Assembly: GCF_014653945.1 (NCBI RefSeq)
Contig: NZ_BNAU01000004.1
Coordinates: 1 to 64,000 of the forward strand
From: Amycolatopsis deserti
GTDB taxonomy: Bacteria; Actinomycetota; Actinomycetes; Mycobacteriales; Pseudonocardiaceae
Direction: 5' to 3'
Length of the DNA: 64,000 nt
Part shown: positions 1 to 8,370 of the stretch, one piece after another
How positions within the stretch are numbered: the first letter of the stretch is position 1
Layout of the letters: each line of letters opens with the position of its first letter
Made by a program: the position numbers and the translations under genes
The notes under the pieces: model-generated
The model's input: only the letters and a program-made list of their open reading frames with translations
Told to the model about the DNA's origin: nothing
The model's database searches: none

Positions 1-1
1 T

Positions 2-106
2 CGGGTGCAGATGTCGCAATCCACACCGAACCCGGAGGTCCTCACCCATATCAAGATCATCGTCAGCGTGTCAGCCATCACCAACGTCCCCGAACAACAC
101 ACCTAG
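2..106 (+). other. Possible 3' end of an unidentified gene
   Basis: The frame starting at base 2 is open from the window edge to a TAG at 104-106 and would encode about 34 C-terminal residues. It is too short to recognise. The stop lies in the CTAG that also holds the lepB stop on the other strand, so this gene and lepB would be convergent neighbours separated by the IS insertion. Two other frames are also open here, so the call is weak. Confidence 0.25.
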
Positions 107-107
107 G

Positions 108-120
108 GCGTGTCCTGTAA
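108..120 (+). repeat. Left terminal inverted repeat of the IS
   Basis: The sequence GCGTGTCCTGTAA matches the reverse complement of 1026-1038 at 12 of 13 positions. The target duplication CTAG lies at 103-106, one base outside the repeat. Confidence 0.75.
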
Positions 121-121
121 G

Positions 122-985
122 TCATCTGAGCCTGAGGATGATGGCGGCGATGGTGAGTTCGGCTTGGTAGTAGGCGGCGCGTTTGGCGTAGCGGGTGGCC
201 AGGTCGCGGAACTGTTTGTTCCGGTTGAAGCAGCGTTCGACCACGTTGCGCCGTTTGTAGAGGTCCTGATCGAAGGCGGGAGGACGCCCGCCGCGGGAAC
301 CTTTCGCCGCGCGGCGGGCGATTTGGTCCTCCCGTTCCGGGCTAGTGAACCGGATCCGCCGGTCCCGCATCGCCTGCCGGGGTGGAGGGGTGCGAATAGG
401 CCTTGTCCGCGATCACCATCTCCGGCCGGCTCCGCGGTCGCCCGGGACCGATCCGGGCTACTCGAAGACCGTCGAGCAGCGGCAGTAGCTGCGGATTGTC
501 GCCGGCCTGACCGCCGGTGAGCTGTACCCGCAGCGGCAGGCCTCGACCGTCGACCATGAGATGGATCTTGCTGTTCAGTCCGCCCCGGGACCGGCCGAGC
601 CCTTCCCCGTCGACCGCGAGCGCCTCGACGGCGGGCGTGCAGCCCCCTGTTTCCGAGCCCCAGCCGCGTGCTGGTGCGCCCGGACCACACTGGAGTCGAC
701 GCTGATGACCCAATCGACGTCGCCGACCGCATCGTCTTTGACGATCACCTCGTCCAGGATCTTCTGCCAGGTGCCGTCCGCGGTCCACAACCGCAACCGT
801 TCATGCGCGGTCTTCCACGGGCCGTACCGTTCGGGCAGGTCACGCCAGGGTGCGCCGGTGCACAGCTTCCACAGGATCGCGTTGATCACCTGCCGGTGAT
901 CCCGCCACCGCCGTCCCCGGCCCGACACCGGCAACAACGGCTCGACCCGCGCCCACGCCCGATCCGTCAGCTCACCCCGACCCAC
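122..985 (-). pseudogene. IS5-family transposase split over three frames
   Basis: The N-terminal part (985 to about 640) holds a DUF4096-type region (LTDRAW, WRDLPERYGPW) and the first DDE region (SVDSSVVRAHQH). The middle part, in a second frame, has GRSRGGLNSKIHLMVDG and VIADKAYS. The C-terminal part, in a third frame (370-122), has RRNVVERCFNR and ends at the TGA at 124-122. A single shift between orfA and orfB is normal in this family and can be programmed. A second shift near 375-395 separates VIADKAYSHPST from RDRRIRFTSPE, so a full-length transposase probably cannot be made. A base-calling error is the other explanation. Confidence 0.75.
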
Positions 986-1025
986 CCACGAACCAAGATC
1001 AAACCAGACAACCCAGCTAGATCAA

Positions 1026-1038
1026 TTACAGGACAAGC
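1026..1038 (-). repeat. Right terminal inverted repeat of the IS
   Basis: Read on the minus strand this is GCTTGTCCTGTAA, one mismatch from the left repeat. The second CTAG copy follows directly at 1039-1042 and includes the lepB stop codon. Confidence 0.75.
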
Positions 1039-1752
1039 CTAGTCCACGGTGCCCCAGCGGCCGGGCGGGAGCACGATGAACCGCGCCTTGCCGATGATGT
1101 TGTCCACCGGGACGGGGCCCTGGTCCTCGCAGCGCGAGTCGCATGAGTTGTTGCGGTTGTCGCCCATCACCCAGACGTAACCGGACGGCACGACGACCGG
1201 CGGGAAGGAGTCCTGCCACTGGCGCGCCGGGTCCTGCCAGTGGATGTAGGGCTCGTCCAGCGGCCGGCCGTCGACGAGGACCCGGTTCCGGTCGTCGCAG
1301 CACTGCACGGTCTGGCCGCCGGTGGCGATGATCCGCTTGACGAAGTCGCGCTCGTCCGGCGGCGCCAGCCCGAACACCGAACCGGCGTCCTGGAAGAAGC
1401 GCACCACCGCGTTGCTCGACCGCCCGCTCGGCGCCTCGCTCCCCACCCACGTCTCCGGGCCCTTGAACACCACGACGTCACCCCGTTCCGGGTCGGTGAA
1501 GTCGTAGGTGATCTTGTCGACCAGGATCTTGTCGCCGTAGCACCCGGCGCAGCCGTGCAGCGTCGTTTCCATCGACCCCGAAGGAATCGTGTACACCCGC
1601 GCGACGAATTGCTGGAACACGAACGCCAGCACCAGCGCGACGACGATCAGAATCGGCAGTTCGACCCAGAACGGGCGCTGTTTCCGGTTCCGCCGCCACC
1701 ATTTCTTCGGCCGGGCGGTGCTGTCCTGACCTGCGTCCTCCGGGTTCGGCAC
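1039..1752 (-). CDS. lepB: Signal peptidase I
   Basis: This is a membrane-bound S26 serine protease (237 residues) that removes signal peptides from exported preproteins. A basic cytoplasmic N-terminus leads into one transmembrane segment (about 32-52). The catalytic serine is S60 in PSGSM and the general base is K139 in VKRIIATGG; box E (GDNRNNSCDS, about 197-206) is intact. Several cysteines (HGCAGC, QCCDD) are unusual but occur in actinobacterial members. The TAG stop lies in the CTAG duplicated by the IS element, so the protein is complete. It is probably the general secretion peptidase. Confidence 0.93.
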   Translation of the reverse strand: MPNPEDAGQDSTARPKKWWRRNRKQRPFWVELPILIVVALVLAFVFQQFVARVYTIPSGSMETTLHGCAGCYGDKILVDKITYDFTDPERGDVVVFKGPETWVGSEAPSGRSSNAVVRFFQDAGSVFGLAPPDERDFVKRIIATGGQTVQCCDDRNRVLVDGRPLDEPYIHWQDPARQWQDSFPPVVVPSGYVWVMGDNRNNSCDSRCEDQGPVPVDNIIGKARFIVLPPGRWGTVD

Positions 1753-1776
1753 CGCGCCAGGCTATCGAAACCGGCG

Positions 1777-2805
1777 CTAATAGGGGTTGACCCGGTCCCG
1801 GAACTTCGCGGCCACCTCGTCGGTGTCGGACTTCGGGTAGGAGATCCGCGCCGGGTCACCGTCCGATGTGTACCGGCTGTCCGGGCTCTGCCCGAGCTTG
1901 TCCAGCCACACCGCCGAACCGTATTCGGCCTCTTCACCCGTCGATCCCTGGGAACGGATGCGCGGGATGTTGAGCGGGTCGAAGTCGGCGGTGAACGGTG
2001 ACGCGGACGGGTTCGAGCCGACCAGGAACGCGCCCTGGTAGCGGTAGCCGGTGCCCTGCAACGCCAGCTCCTTCGGCCGCGGGTGGATGCCGAACGGCAG
2101 CGCGATCGTGGTCGGGTTCGCCTGCGGCGCGGCCCGGCGGATCAGCGCGTCCAGCTCGCCGATCTCGGCCTGCGCGGTCCGCTCGTCGGCCTCGCGCAGG
2201 TTGGCGTGGGTCTTGGTGTGGTTGCCGACGTCGAAGCCGTGGTCCAGCAACCACGGGATGGTCCGGGCGCCGCCGGGGTCGCCGAACGGCTCGGCGTTGA
2301 CGTAGAACGTGGCGACCGGCCGGAACCGCGGGTGGCTGCGCGCGAAGTCGAGCATGATCGCGACCGCGGTGCCCGGCACCGGGTTGCCGTCCGGGCCGAG
2401 CGCGAACTGGCTCGGGTCGCCGTCGTCGAAGGTGAGGACCACCGGGTGCGTGCCGGCCGGGACGTCGATGCGGCCCGCGGTGAAATCGGCGGCCGAGACC
2501 GGGACGTAGCCCTCGCGGTCGAGCCGCTCCAGCTCGGCGCGGAAGTCGTCCGGCGTGCGGTCGTAGACCGATTCGGGTTCGGTGACGATCCGGTGGTACA
2601 TCAGCACCGGCACGCGGCCCAGCTCGTTGGCGCGCACCGTGGCCGGCGCGGCCGGGACCGCCGCCGGGGCCGACGAGCGCAGCGGCGCGAACGCGGCCCA
2701 CTCCTCGCCGCCGTCGCTCTGCTCGTGCGGGTGACCCTCGACGACCGTGGTGCACGCGGTGATCAGGAACAGGACCGCTACGAGGGAAGCCAGCTTGGGT
2801 GTCAC
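1777..2805 (-). CDS. Polysaccharide deacetylase lipoprotein (NodB fold)
   Basis: This predicted lipoprotein (342 residues) has a lipobox ending at C18 (FLITAC), a proline- and alanine-rich linker, and a carbohydrate esterase 4 (NodB) domain. Visible metal and catalytic motifs are TFDDGD (about 125-130) and NHTKTH (about 195-200). It should remove acetyl groups from cell-wall or extracellular polysaccharide outside the membrane. I chose GTG at 2805 because GGAAGG lies just upstream; an upstream ATG at 2913 would bury the signal peptide. It is divergent from the DUF4015 gene at 2933, across 127 bases that should hold both promoters. Confidence 0.85.
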   Translation of the reverse strand: MTPKLASLVAVLFLITACTTVVEGHPHEQSDGGEEWAAFAPLRSSAPAAVPAAPATVRANELGRVPVLMYHRIVTEPESVYDRTPDDFRAELERLDREGYVPVSAADFTAGRIDVPAGTHPVVLTFDDGDPSQFALGPDGNPVPGTAVAIMLDFARSHPRFRPVATFYVNAEPFGDPGGARTIPWLLDHGFDVGNHTKTHANLREADERTAQAEIGELDALIRRAAPQANPTTIALPFGIHPRPKELALQGTGYRYQGAFLVGSNPSASPFTADFDPLNIPRIRSQGSTGEEAEYGSAVWLDKLGQSPDSRYTSDGDPARISYPKSDTDEVAAKFRDRVNPY

Positions 2806-2932
2806 GCCTTCCAACGTGCGCCGTCCGTAGCGTGGAGGCAACGGGGTGTAACCCGAAGGGATGGATTCCGGAATGACCCGCTCGATCCGGGGAATGTGCC
2901 CGCTGCTCGGCACACCGGCGCGGGAGGGTTAC

Positions 2933-4507
2933 ATGGGCAGGCACCGGACACGGTCCCAGAACACGGTTCTGATCCTCGTGGCCATCATCGCCACGGTCGC
3001 CATCGCGGCCACCCCCACGGTGGTGCAGTCGCTGCCGTTCGGTCTCGCCATCCAGGGTCTCGGCGACGGGGTCACCACCAACGCGGAGTCGTTGCGGGAC
3101 ATCCGGGTGCTGGCCGCGCGGGACAGCGACCTCGACCGGGTCGCGGTCACCCTGGACGACCAGCCGGTGACCACCCAGCGTGACGGCGGCCGGCTGGTCC
3201 TGCCGCCGCTGAAGATCGGCGACGGCGAGCACACCCTCGTCGCCCGGCTGCCGAACGAGATCCCGGGTCTGCCGGACGCCGAGGTGTCCCGCACCTTCCA
3301 CGTCGACAACACCGCGCCGGAGCTGTCCTTCCAGCCGATCGAGATCAGCGATCCACGCAAGCCGGTGACCCTGCGCGGCACGGCGAAGGGCGCGGACAAG
3401 GTCACGGTGCAGGGCGAGGAGGTGAAGGTCAACGAGTTCGGCAACTTCACCGCGACCATCCCGACTCCCCCAGCGAAGATCGAGATCGGCGCGCAGGACG
3501 CGGCGGGCAACCGCGCGGCCGGCCGGGTGCCGGTGCGGGCGCGGCACCCCGGGATGCGCGGCGTGCACATGACCGCGGTGGCGTGGACGGCGCCGGCGCT
3601 GCGCGATCCGGTGCTGCAGATGGCGCGGGACGGCCTGATCGACACCGTCCAGCTGGACATCAAGGACGAAAGCGGCGAGGTCGGCTACGCCTCGCAGGTG
3701 CCGCTGGCGAAGGAGATCGGCGCCGCGAAGAACTACTACGACCTGCACGGGGTCGTCGAGCAGCTGCACAAGGAGGGGGTCCGCGTCGTCGGGCGGCTGG
3801 TCGCGTTCCGGGATCCGATCCTGGCGCGGGCGTCGTGGGAGTCCGGCGAGCGCGACCGGGTCGTCCAGAACGCCGACGGGCAGCCGTGGGCGGGCGGGTA
3901 CGGCGAGTACGCGTTCACTAACTTCGCCAACCGCGAGGTGCGGGAGTACAACATCGCGCTGGCGACGGAAGCGGCGCGGGCCGGGTTCGACGACATCCTC
4001 TACGACTACGTGCGGCGGCCCGAGGGACCGATCGAGCAGTTGCGGTTCCCCGGCCTGGAGGGCACGCCGGAGGAGGGGATCGTGGACTTCCTCGCCGAGA
4101 GCCGCAACGCCGTGCGGGCCGAGGGCGCGTACCTGGGCGCGTCGGTGTTCGGGATCGCGGTCAACCGGCCGACGCAGATCGGGCAGGACATCACCGCCAT
4201 GGCGCGCAAGGTGGATTACATCTCCCCGATGATCTACCCGTCGCACTGGGGAGCGGGCGAGTACGGCGTCGCCGATCCGGAGTCCCAGCCGATGGAGATC
4301 ACCCAGCGGTCACTCGCGGCGTTCGCCGAGAAGGCGGCCGGGACGCAGACCGTGATCATCCCGTGGATCCAGGCGTTCAGCATGTCCGTCCACTACGGAC
4401 GCGACCAGATCCGCGCCCAGCTGGACGGAGCGCGCGCCAACGGGATGGATTCGTTCCTGCTGTGGAACGCGTCGTGCAAGTACGACCCGGCGGACCTCGC
4501 GCCGTGA
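2933..4507 (+). CDS. DUF4015 putative glycoside hydrolase, membrane anchored
   Basis: The protein has 524 residues: an N-terminal transmembrane or signal segment (about 11-30), then beta-rich Ig-like regions (about 45-210, with HVDNTAPELSF). The C-terminal TIM-barrel domain (about 215-520) matches the DUF4015 putative glycosyl hydrolase family; recognisable parts are DGLIDTVQLDIKDESG, FDDILYDYVRRP and VDYISPMIYPSHWG. The family is thought to act on cell-surface polysaccharide, but the substrate is unknown. The start ATG is preceded by GGGAGG. Its divergent partner is a polysaccharide deacetylase, which supports an envelope role. Confidence 0.8.
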   Translation: MGRHRTRSQNTVLILVAIIATVAIAATPTVVQSLPFGLAIQGLGDGVTTNAESLRDIRVLAARDSDLDRVAVTLDDQPVTTQRDGGRLVLPPLKIGDGEHTLVARLPNEIPGLPDAEVSRTFHVDNTAPELSFQPIEISDPRKPVTLRGTAKGADKVTVQGEEVKVNEFGNFTATIPTPPAKIEIGAQDAAGNRAAGRVPVRARHPGMRGVHMTAVAWTAPALRDPVLQMARDGLIDTVQLDIKDESGEVGYASQVPLAKEIGAAKNYYDLHGVVEQLHKEGVRVVGRLVAFRDPILARASWESGERDRVVQNADGQPWAGGYGEYAFTNFANREVREYNIALATEAARAGFDDILYDYVRRPEGPIEQLRFPGLEGTPEEGIVDFLAESRNAVRAEGAYLGASVFGIAVNRPTQIGQDITAMARKVDYISPMIYPSHWGAGEYGVADPESQPMEITQRSLAAFAEKAAGTQTVIIPWIQAFSMSVHYGRDQIRAQLDGARANGMDSFLLWNASCKYDPADLAP

Positions 4508-4511
4508 CCGG

Positions 4512-5537
4512 TCAGGGCGGGAGCGGCTCGATCTCGTCCGGCGTGGTGTAGCGGTACCGGTCGCCCACCCGGATCTCGAGGTGCAGGTATCCCTCCTCAT
4601 CGGACAGTACCGCCTGGACTGTCCCGATCAGACCGTCACGCAGGCGAACCCGGCTACCGGCGGACACCGCGACGCCGGCGACCACCACCTCGTCGGTCTC
4701 GGGTGACACCGCGCCGGCGTCCCACCAGGTGTCCTCCGGGATTCCTCGGCGCAAGTACTGGATGCGCTCTTCGCTCTCCGGAACGAGGGTCGGGTGGTCG
4801 TACAGCGCGACCGGCGCGGCCAGCACCGCGGCGTCGTTGTCGCCGAGCAGAACCGGCCACAGGCGGTGGCTCCGACACTGCTCGGCGGCCGTCCGGGCCC
4901 ACGGCGGCGGCTCGGTCAGCGACACGAACCGGCCGGCGTTCACCGCGAGCACCACGTGGACGGCCAGCATCGCGTGCCGCAGCGCCTCCTCGCGCGGCGA
5001 GTCCGGCTCGTACCACTCGGTGGTGTTGACGACGTCGGCGCGCAACCGGATTCCGTTGCGGCCGCCCAGGACCTGCGCGCTCAGCCGCAGCTCGCCGGTG
5101 ACCGACCAGCTGCGGCGGACGAGTTTCCCGGTCTGGCCGAGGATTTCGGTCCGCTCGGCGCCGCCGACGACGAACGGGACGCAGGTGCGCTGGCCGGTCA
5201 GCTCGGCGAGCGGCAGCACCGCGTCGATCTCGCGCTCGACCGCCCCGTTCCAGCTCGTGTACTCGGTGCCGTCCACGGTCAGCGACGTCACCGGCTCGTA
5301 CCCGCCGTCGTCGCGGCGGCGGCACACGACGCACTCCTGGCTCTGCAGGAACCGCAGCCGGACGTGCAGCACGGCGTGCGAGCGGGGTTCGAGCAGGCAC
5401 TCCACGCGGCAGTCGGCGAAGTCACCGGCCCGCGGGGACGCGAACGCCGGCGGCATCAGCGCGCCGAAGTCCGGCGTCCGCGGGTGGTACAGGACGGCGT
5501 CGCCGATCGCCCTGGCGGTGTCGAACGCGGTGGTCAT
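4512..5537 (-). CDS. Conserved hypothetical protein (341 aa)
   Basis: I do not recognise this family. It has no signal peptide or membrane segment and looks cytoplasmic. The C-terminal 50 residues (VRLRDGLIGTVQAVL, HLEIRVGDRYRYTTPDE) resemble a small beta-barrel of the SH3 or KOW kind. A CVVC pair near residue 70 could bind metal or form a disulfide. It ends four bases from the DUF4015 gene, in convergent orientation, so it is not part of that operon. ATG at 5537 gives the first plausible N-terminus (MTTAFDTARAIGDAV). Confidence 0.65.
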   Translation of the reverse strand: MTTAFDTARAIGDAVLYHPRTPDFGALMPPAFASPRAGDFADCRVECLLEPRSHAVLHVRLRFLQSQECVVCRRRDDGGYEPVTSLTVDGTEYTSWNGAVEREIDAVLPLAELTGQRTCVPFVVGGAERTEILGQTGKLVRRSWSVTGELRLSAQVLGGRNGIRLRADVVNTTEWYEPDSPREEALRHAMLAVHVVLAVNAGRFVSLTEPPPWARTAAEQCRSHRLWPVLLGDNDAAVLAAPVALYDHPTLVPESEERIQYLRRGIPEDTWWDAGAVSPETDEVVVAGVAVSAGSRVRLRDGLIGTVQAVLSDEEGYLHLEIRVGDRYRYTTPDEIEPLPP

Positions 5538-5713
5538 GCGACACGGTAGGACTGTAACGCACGTCACACAAGCATGGTCGCCCGCGGCGGGGACGTAAAC
5601 GCTGGTCAAACACGGTTCAGAGCCGATCGGACACCGTTCGTGGTTCACCCGATCAGCCCAGTTCCGCGGGCACCGTACGCGGGTACGGCTTTCGGACACC
5701 GGGAGGGCGACCG

Positions 5714-6382
5714 ATGCGCACCGAACTGATCGACGCCCTGCTCGAACTGCTGGCGCGCGAATCCGAGGACTTCGACGTGCACCGGTTCGCGCAGGATCTC
5801 GCCGAGCGTGCGGCGGTTCTCGTACCGGCCCGCGACGCCGGCGTGGTGTTGTCGTTCCCGGCCGAGCCGAAGGAGATGGTCGCGGGCACCGGAGCCGCGG
5901 AGGCGCTCGTGCGGTTCCAGCTCGAACACGGCGGGCCCGTGCGCGAATGCCTCCACAGTGGATCTTCGGGCGGTGGTCCGTGGCCGCGGTTTTCCGCTGC
6001 CTGCGCGGAAGCCGGTTACTCCTCAGTAGAAACGTTGCCAATTCAGGTGGATGGAGAGGTTTTCGGCGCGCTGTGCCTGTTCGACGCCGGCGGGAACGCG
6101 CACGGGGCGGGGCTTCGGCTGGCGCACGCGGCGGCGCTTCGCCTGGCCCACCAACGGGATCTGCACCAGCTCGGTGTGCGGTTGCGGCACCTGCAGACCG
6201 CGTTGGACAGCCGGATCGTCATCGAGCAGGCGAAGGGGATGCTGGCCGAGCGGCACAAGATCGGTGTGGACACTGCGTTCGAGGGTCTGCGGCGGTACGC
6301 GCGCGACCACAACCAGCGGGTCGCGGACCTGGCGCGCGCGATCGTCGACGGCCGCGACCCGGTGCGGCCGAACGATTTCTGA
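5714..6382 (+). CDS. GAF-ANTAR RNA-binding antiterminator
   Basis: This 222-residue protein has an N-terminal GAF-like sensory domain (about 20-140) and a C-terminal ANTAR domain (about 155-212, with LQTALDSRIVIEQAKGMLAE and the downstream aromatic and arginine residues typical of the fold). ANTAR proteins bind paired hairpins in nascent RNA and prevent transcription termination; the GAF part would sense a ligand or redox state. The ATG is preceded by GGGAGG. No obvious paired-hairpin target is visible beside it. Confidence 0.85.
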   Translation: MRTELIDALLELLARESEDFDVHRFAQDLAERAAVLVPARDAGVVLSFPAEPKEMVAGTGAAEALVRFQLEHGGPVRECLHSGSSGGGPWPRFSAACAEAGYSSVETLPIQVDGEVFGALCLFDAGGNAHGAGLRLAHAAALRLAHQRDLHQLGVRLRHLQTALDSRIVIEQAKGMLAERHKIGVDTAFEGLRRYARDHNQRVADLARAIVDGRDPVRPNDF

Positions 6383-6537
6383 CGGTTTCCGGGGGACGAA
6401 GGGTCGTGTTCCGGAGATTTGCCGGTTAGCATCGGGTTCCGCCGTCGCCAGGAGGCAGGCAGACGGCGGAGACGGAATCCGCTCCGGACCCCGGCGGTAC
6501 CCGCTGTTGGAATGCTCGATGCGAGGGGAGCACCCGG

Positions 6538-6864
6538 ATGACGACCACGTCCCACGACCACCAGCTGCAGGCGGACGCTTTCGGCGTCGGGGAACGGCTG
6601 ATGTACCTCGACCGCGACAACGACGGGCCGGACAAGGTGACCGTGCGTGTGGGTGTCGTGTCCGGGAAGTGCCGGACCGGCGAGGAGGGCCTGCTGGTGC
6701 CGATGACCGACGAGGACGGCGGGGAGCGGTGGGTCGCCGCCTCGGACGTCCTGGGCAGCGGCTCGAGAGCGGGCAACCGCCACGAGACCGATCGGCCCGC
6801 CCGGTGGCGGCACCACCTGTCGCCCGGTGGGCGGCACCACCGGCAGGAGTCTTCGGGGGCGTGA
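6538..6864 (+). CDS. Small hypothetical protein (108 aa)
   Basis: A short soluble protein, N-terminally acidic and C-terminally rich in H, R and G. The central part (VGERLMYLDRDNDGPDKV, GEEGLLVPMTDEDGGERW) looks like a small beta-barrel. GAGGGGAG lies about ten bases before the ATG. The last 25 residues run toward the repeat island and may be weakly conserved. No function can be given. Confidence 0.55.
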   Translation: MTTTSHDHQLQADAFGVGERLMYLDRDNDGPDKVTVRVGVVSGKCRTGEEGLLVPMTDEDGGERWVAASDVLGSGSRAGNRHETDRPARWRHHLSPGGRHHRQESSGA

Positions 6865-6879
6865 GGTTGGTTCGGGCGG

Positions 6880-6945
6880 CCGGGCGGTGACGTCGGGCGG
6901 CTGGGCGGTGACGCCGGGCGCCCAGGCGGTGACGTCGGGCGGCCG
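6880..6945 (+). repeat. 21-base tandem repeat
   Basis: About three near-identical copies of a GGCGGTGACGTCGGGCGGC-like unit begin at 6884, 6905 and 6926, exactly 21 bases apart. Looser copies continue to about 7060 (GCGGTGACCCCTGGCGG and similar). No gene is apparent here. Confidence 0.7.
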
Positions 6946-7064
6946 GGCTCGGTTTGGGCGCCCGTTCGAGCGGTGACCCCTGGCGGCCGGGCTTGGGTCG
7001 GGTGGTGCCCGTTCGAGCGGTGACTCCGGCGGTTCGGGCGGTGGTTCGGATGCTGTTTAGTGGT

Positions 7065-7575
7065 GACGGCGGGCGTTCGGGCGCCGACGCTGGGCGCCCG
7101 GGCGGTGGGTTCGGGCGGGGGTGTCGAGCGTCCGTTCGGCCTAACCCGGGCAGGGGACTTTGGCGGAGGCAATTTTCGGCGGGTCCGGGCGCGCGGCGCG
7201 CTCAGCGAGGCCAACAGGCCCCACGCCTACCCGCCCCACAGCGAGTGCCGTCACCCAGCCAGCCCCGTGCGCTCGAATGTCGCGGGTCCAGCCGACCCCC
7301 GGGAGACAAGCGTCGCTCACTCTCCGCGATCGACCGCGAGGTCAACCGGTCACCGAGGAGCAGCCGCGCTCCGCTCGTTATCCACCACGTAGTACCTGCC
7401 GACGCCGCAGACGCCGGGCCCACACGCGGGGGCTTCACACCCTGCCGCCTACGGCTGGCGCGGGAACAGTGTGCCCACCCTGTTCGCTACGCCTGGGAAT
7501 CAACCTTGATCACGGGCGAGCGGGTTGGTGGCCCGGGCTGGGTAGACGTGGGCCTGGTGAGTGGACCACTCAAGC
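7065..7575. other. Intergenic stretch with no clear gene
   Basis: Open frames exist on both strands, as expected at this GC content, but none has a recognisable domain, a good ribosome-binding site or codon bias that stands out. I see no tRNA or strong terminator. Confidence 0.5.
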
Positions 7576-7580
7576 CGCGT

Positions 7581-7985
7581 TGAACGGCCGTTCACGCGGA
7601 CCCAGCAGCCGCGATGGGCGAGCGCTCCGCGGCGAGGCCCGCATCGGCTCGCCCCGGGTCGCATGAATGGGCAAGTCGTGAAGCGATGAATGGTCCGTTC
7701 ACGCCCCGCGGGGCCGGGATAGGCGTTGGGGCCGGTGGTGAGTTGCCCAGGTCGCGCGGATGGGCCAGTCGTGCGTCGATGAACGGACCGTTCATGCACG
7801 CGGTGAGCGGGTAAAGGGAGCGGCGGCCGGGAGGTGGGGCACCGGGCGGGTGAGTGGACCAGTCGCGCGGCGATGAATGGGCCGTTCATGCCGACGAGGG
7901 GAGCTGGGGCATGGAGTCGGGGGCGCGGTGGGGCGCCAGGGGATGGGTGCGTGGGCCAAGCGTGAAGGGATGAACGGGTCGTTCA
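7581..7985. repeat. Five spaced copies of a TGAAYGGNCCGTTCA palindrome
   Basis: Copies lie at 7581-7594, 7687-7701, 7780-7794, 7874-7888 and 7971-7985, spaced 93 to 106 bases apart. The copy at 7779-7795 is perfect (ATGAACGG-A-CCGTTCAT). Each is preceded by a loosely conserved block such as GGGCCAGTCGTG, so the true unit is about 95 bases with the palindrome at one end. A sixth, slightly damaged copy is at 43248-43262. Confidence 0.75.
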
Positions 7986-8086
7986 TCGACGGGCGAGGCG
8001 GGAGGGGGTTTAGGCTGGGCGGGCCGGTGGGGAACCGGACCGCCCAGTGTGCTTCCGATTGGCTGGGTCAGTCAGTGGATCAGCGC

Positions 8087-8345
8087 CCCCGGCGGGAAGT
8101 GCCGCCAGGCCGGATCGGCGCCCCAGGAGCGACGGGCCACCAGCCGGGATCAGCGCCGCGGGAGCGACGAGCCGCTAGGCGGGATCGGCGCCCCGGGAGC
8201 GAAGAGCCAGCTGGGCGGGGCCAGCACCCAGGGAGCGAACAGCCGCTGTTGCGGGGCCAGCACCCAGGGAGCGAACAGCCGCTGTTGCGGGGCCAGCACC
8301 CAGGGAGCGAAGCGCCGCTAGCCGGGATCACCGACCTCGGAGCGA
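8087..8345 (+). repeat. 36-base tandem repeat (minisatellite)
   Basis: About seven degenerate copies of a 36-base unit. The last three start at 8221, 8257 and 8293, and the 36 bases following 8221 and 8257 are identical. There are no unique spacers. The period is a multiple of three, so the plus strand can be read as a 12-residue repeat (GASTQGANSRCC), but no start signal supports translation. Confidence 0.8.
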
Positions 8346-8370
8346 CCGGGCCACCAGCCACGAACCGCTG

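Larger units (their letters stand above)
107..1038 (-). mobile_element. IS5-family insertion sequence
   Basis: An element of about 930 bases carries a DDE transposase on the minus strand. It is bounded by 13-base imperfect inverted repeats (108-120 and 1026-1038, one mismatch) and flanked on both sides by CTAG (103-106 and 1039-1042). CTAG fits the YTAR or TA target duplications known for IS5 relatives. The element sits directly at the 3' end of lepB and does not alter its stop codon. Confidence 0.85.

Noticed and set aside
1039-1752. lepB truncated by the IS element
   Set aside because: The TAG lies in the target CTAG and would be identical at an empty site, so the protein is whole.
1934-4246. 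770-residue minus-strand frame across the DUF4015 and deacetylase genes
   Set aside because: It runs antisense to the DUF4015 gene and out of frame through the deacetylase, with low-complexity composition.
8087-8345. CRISPR array from the 36-base direct repeats
   Set aside because: The units follow each other directly with no unique spacers, and no cas gene is in the window.
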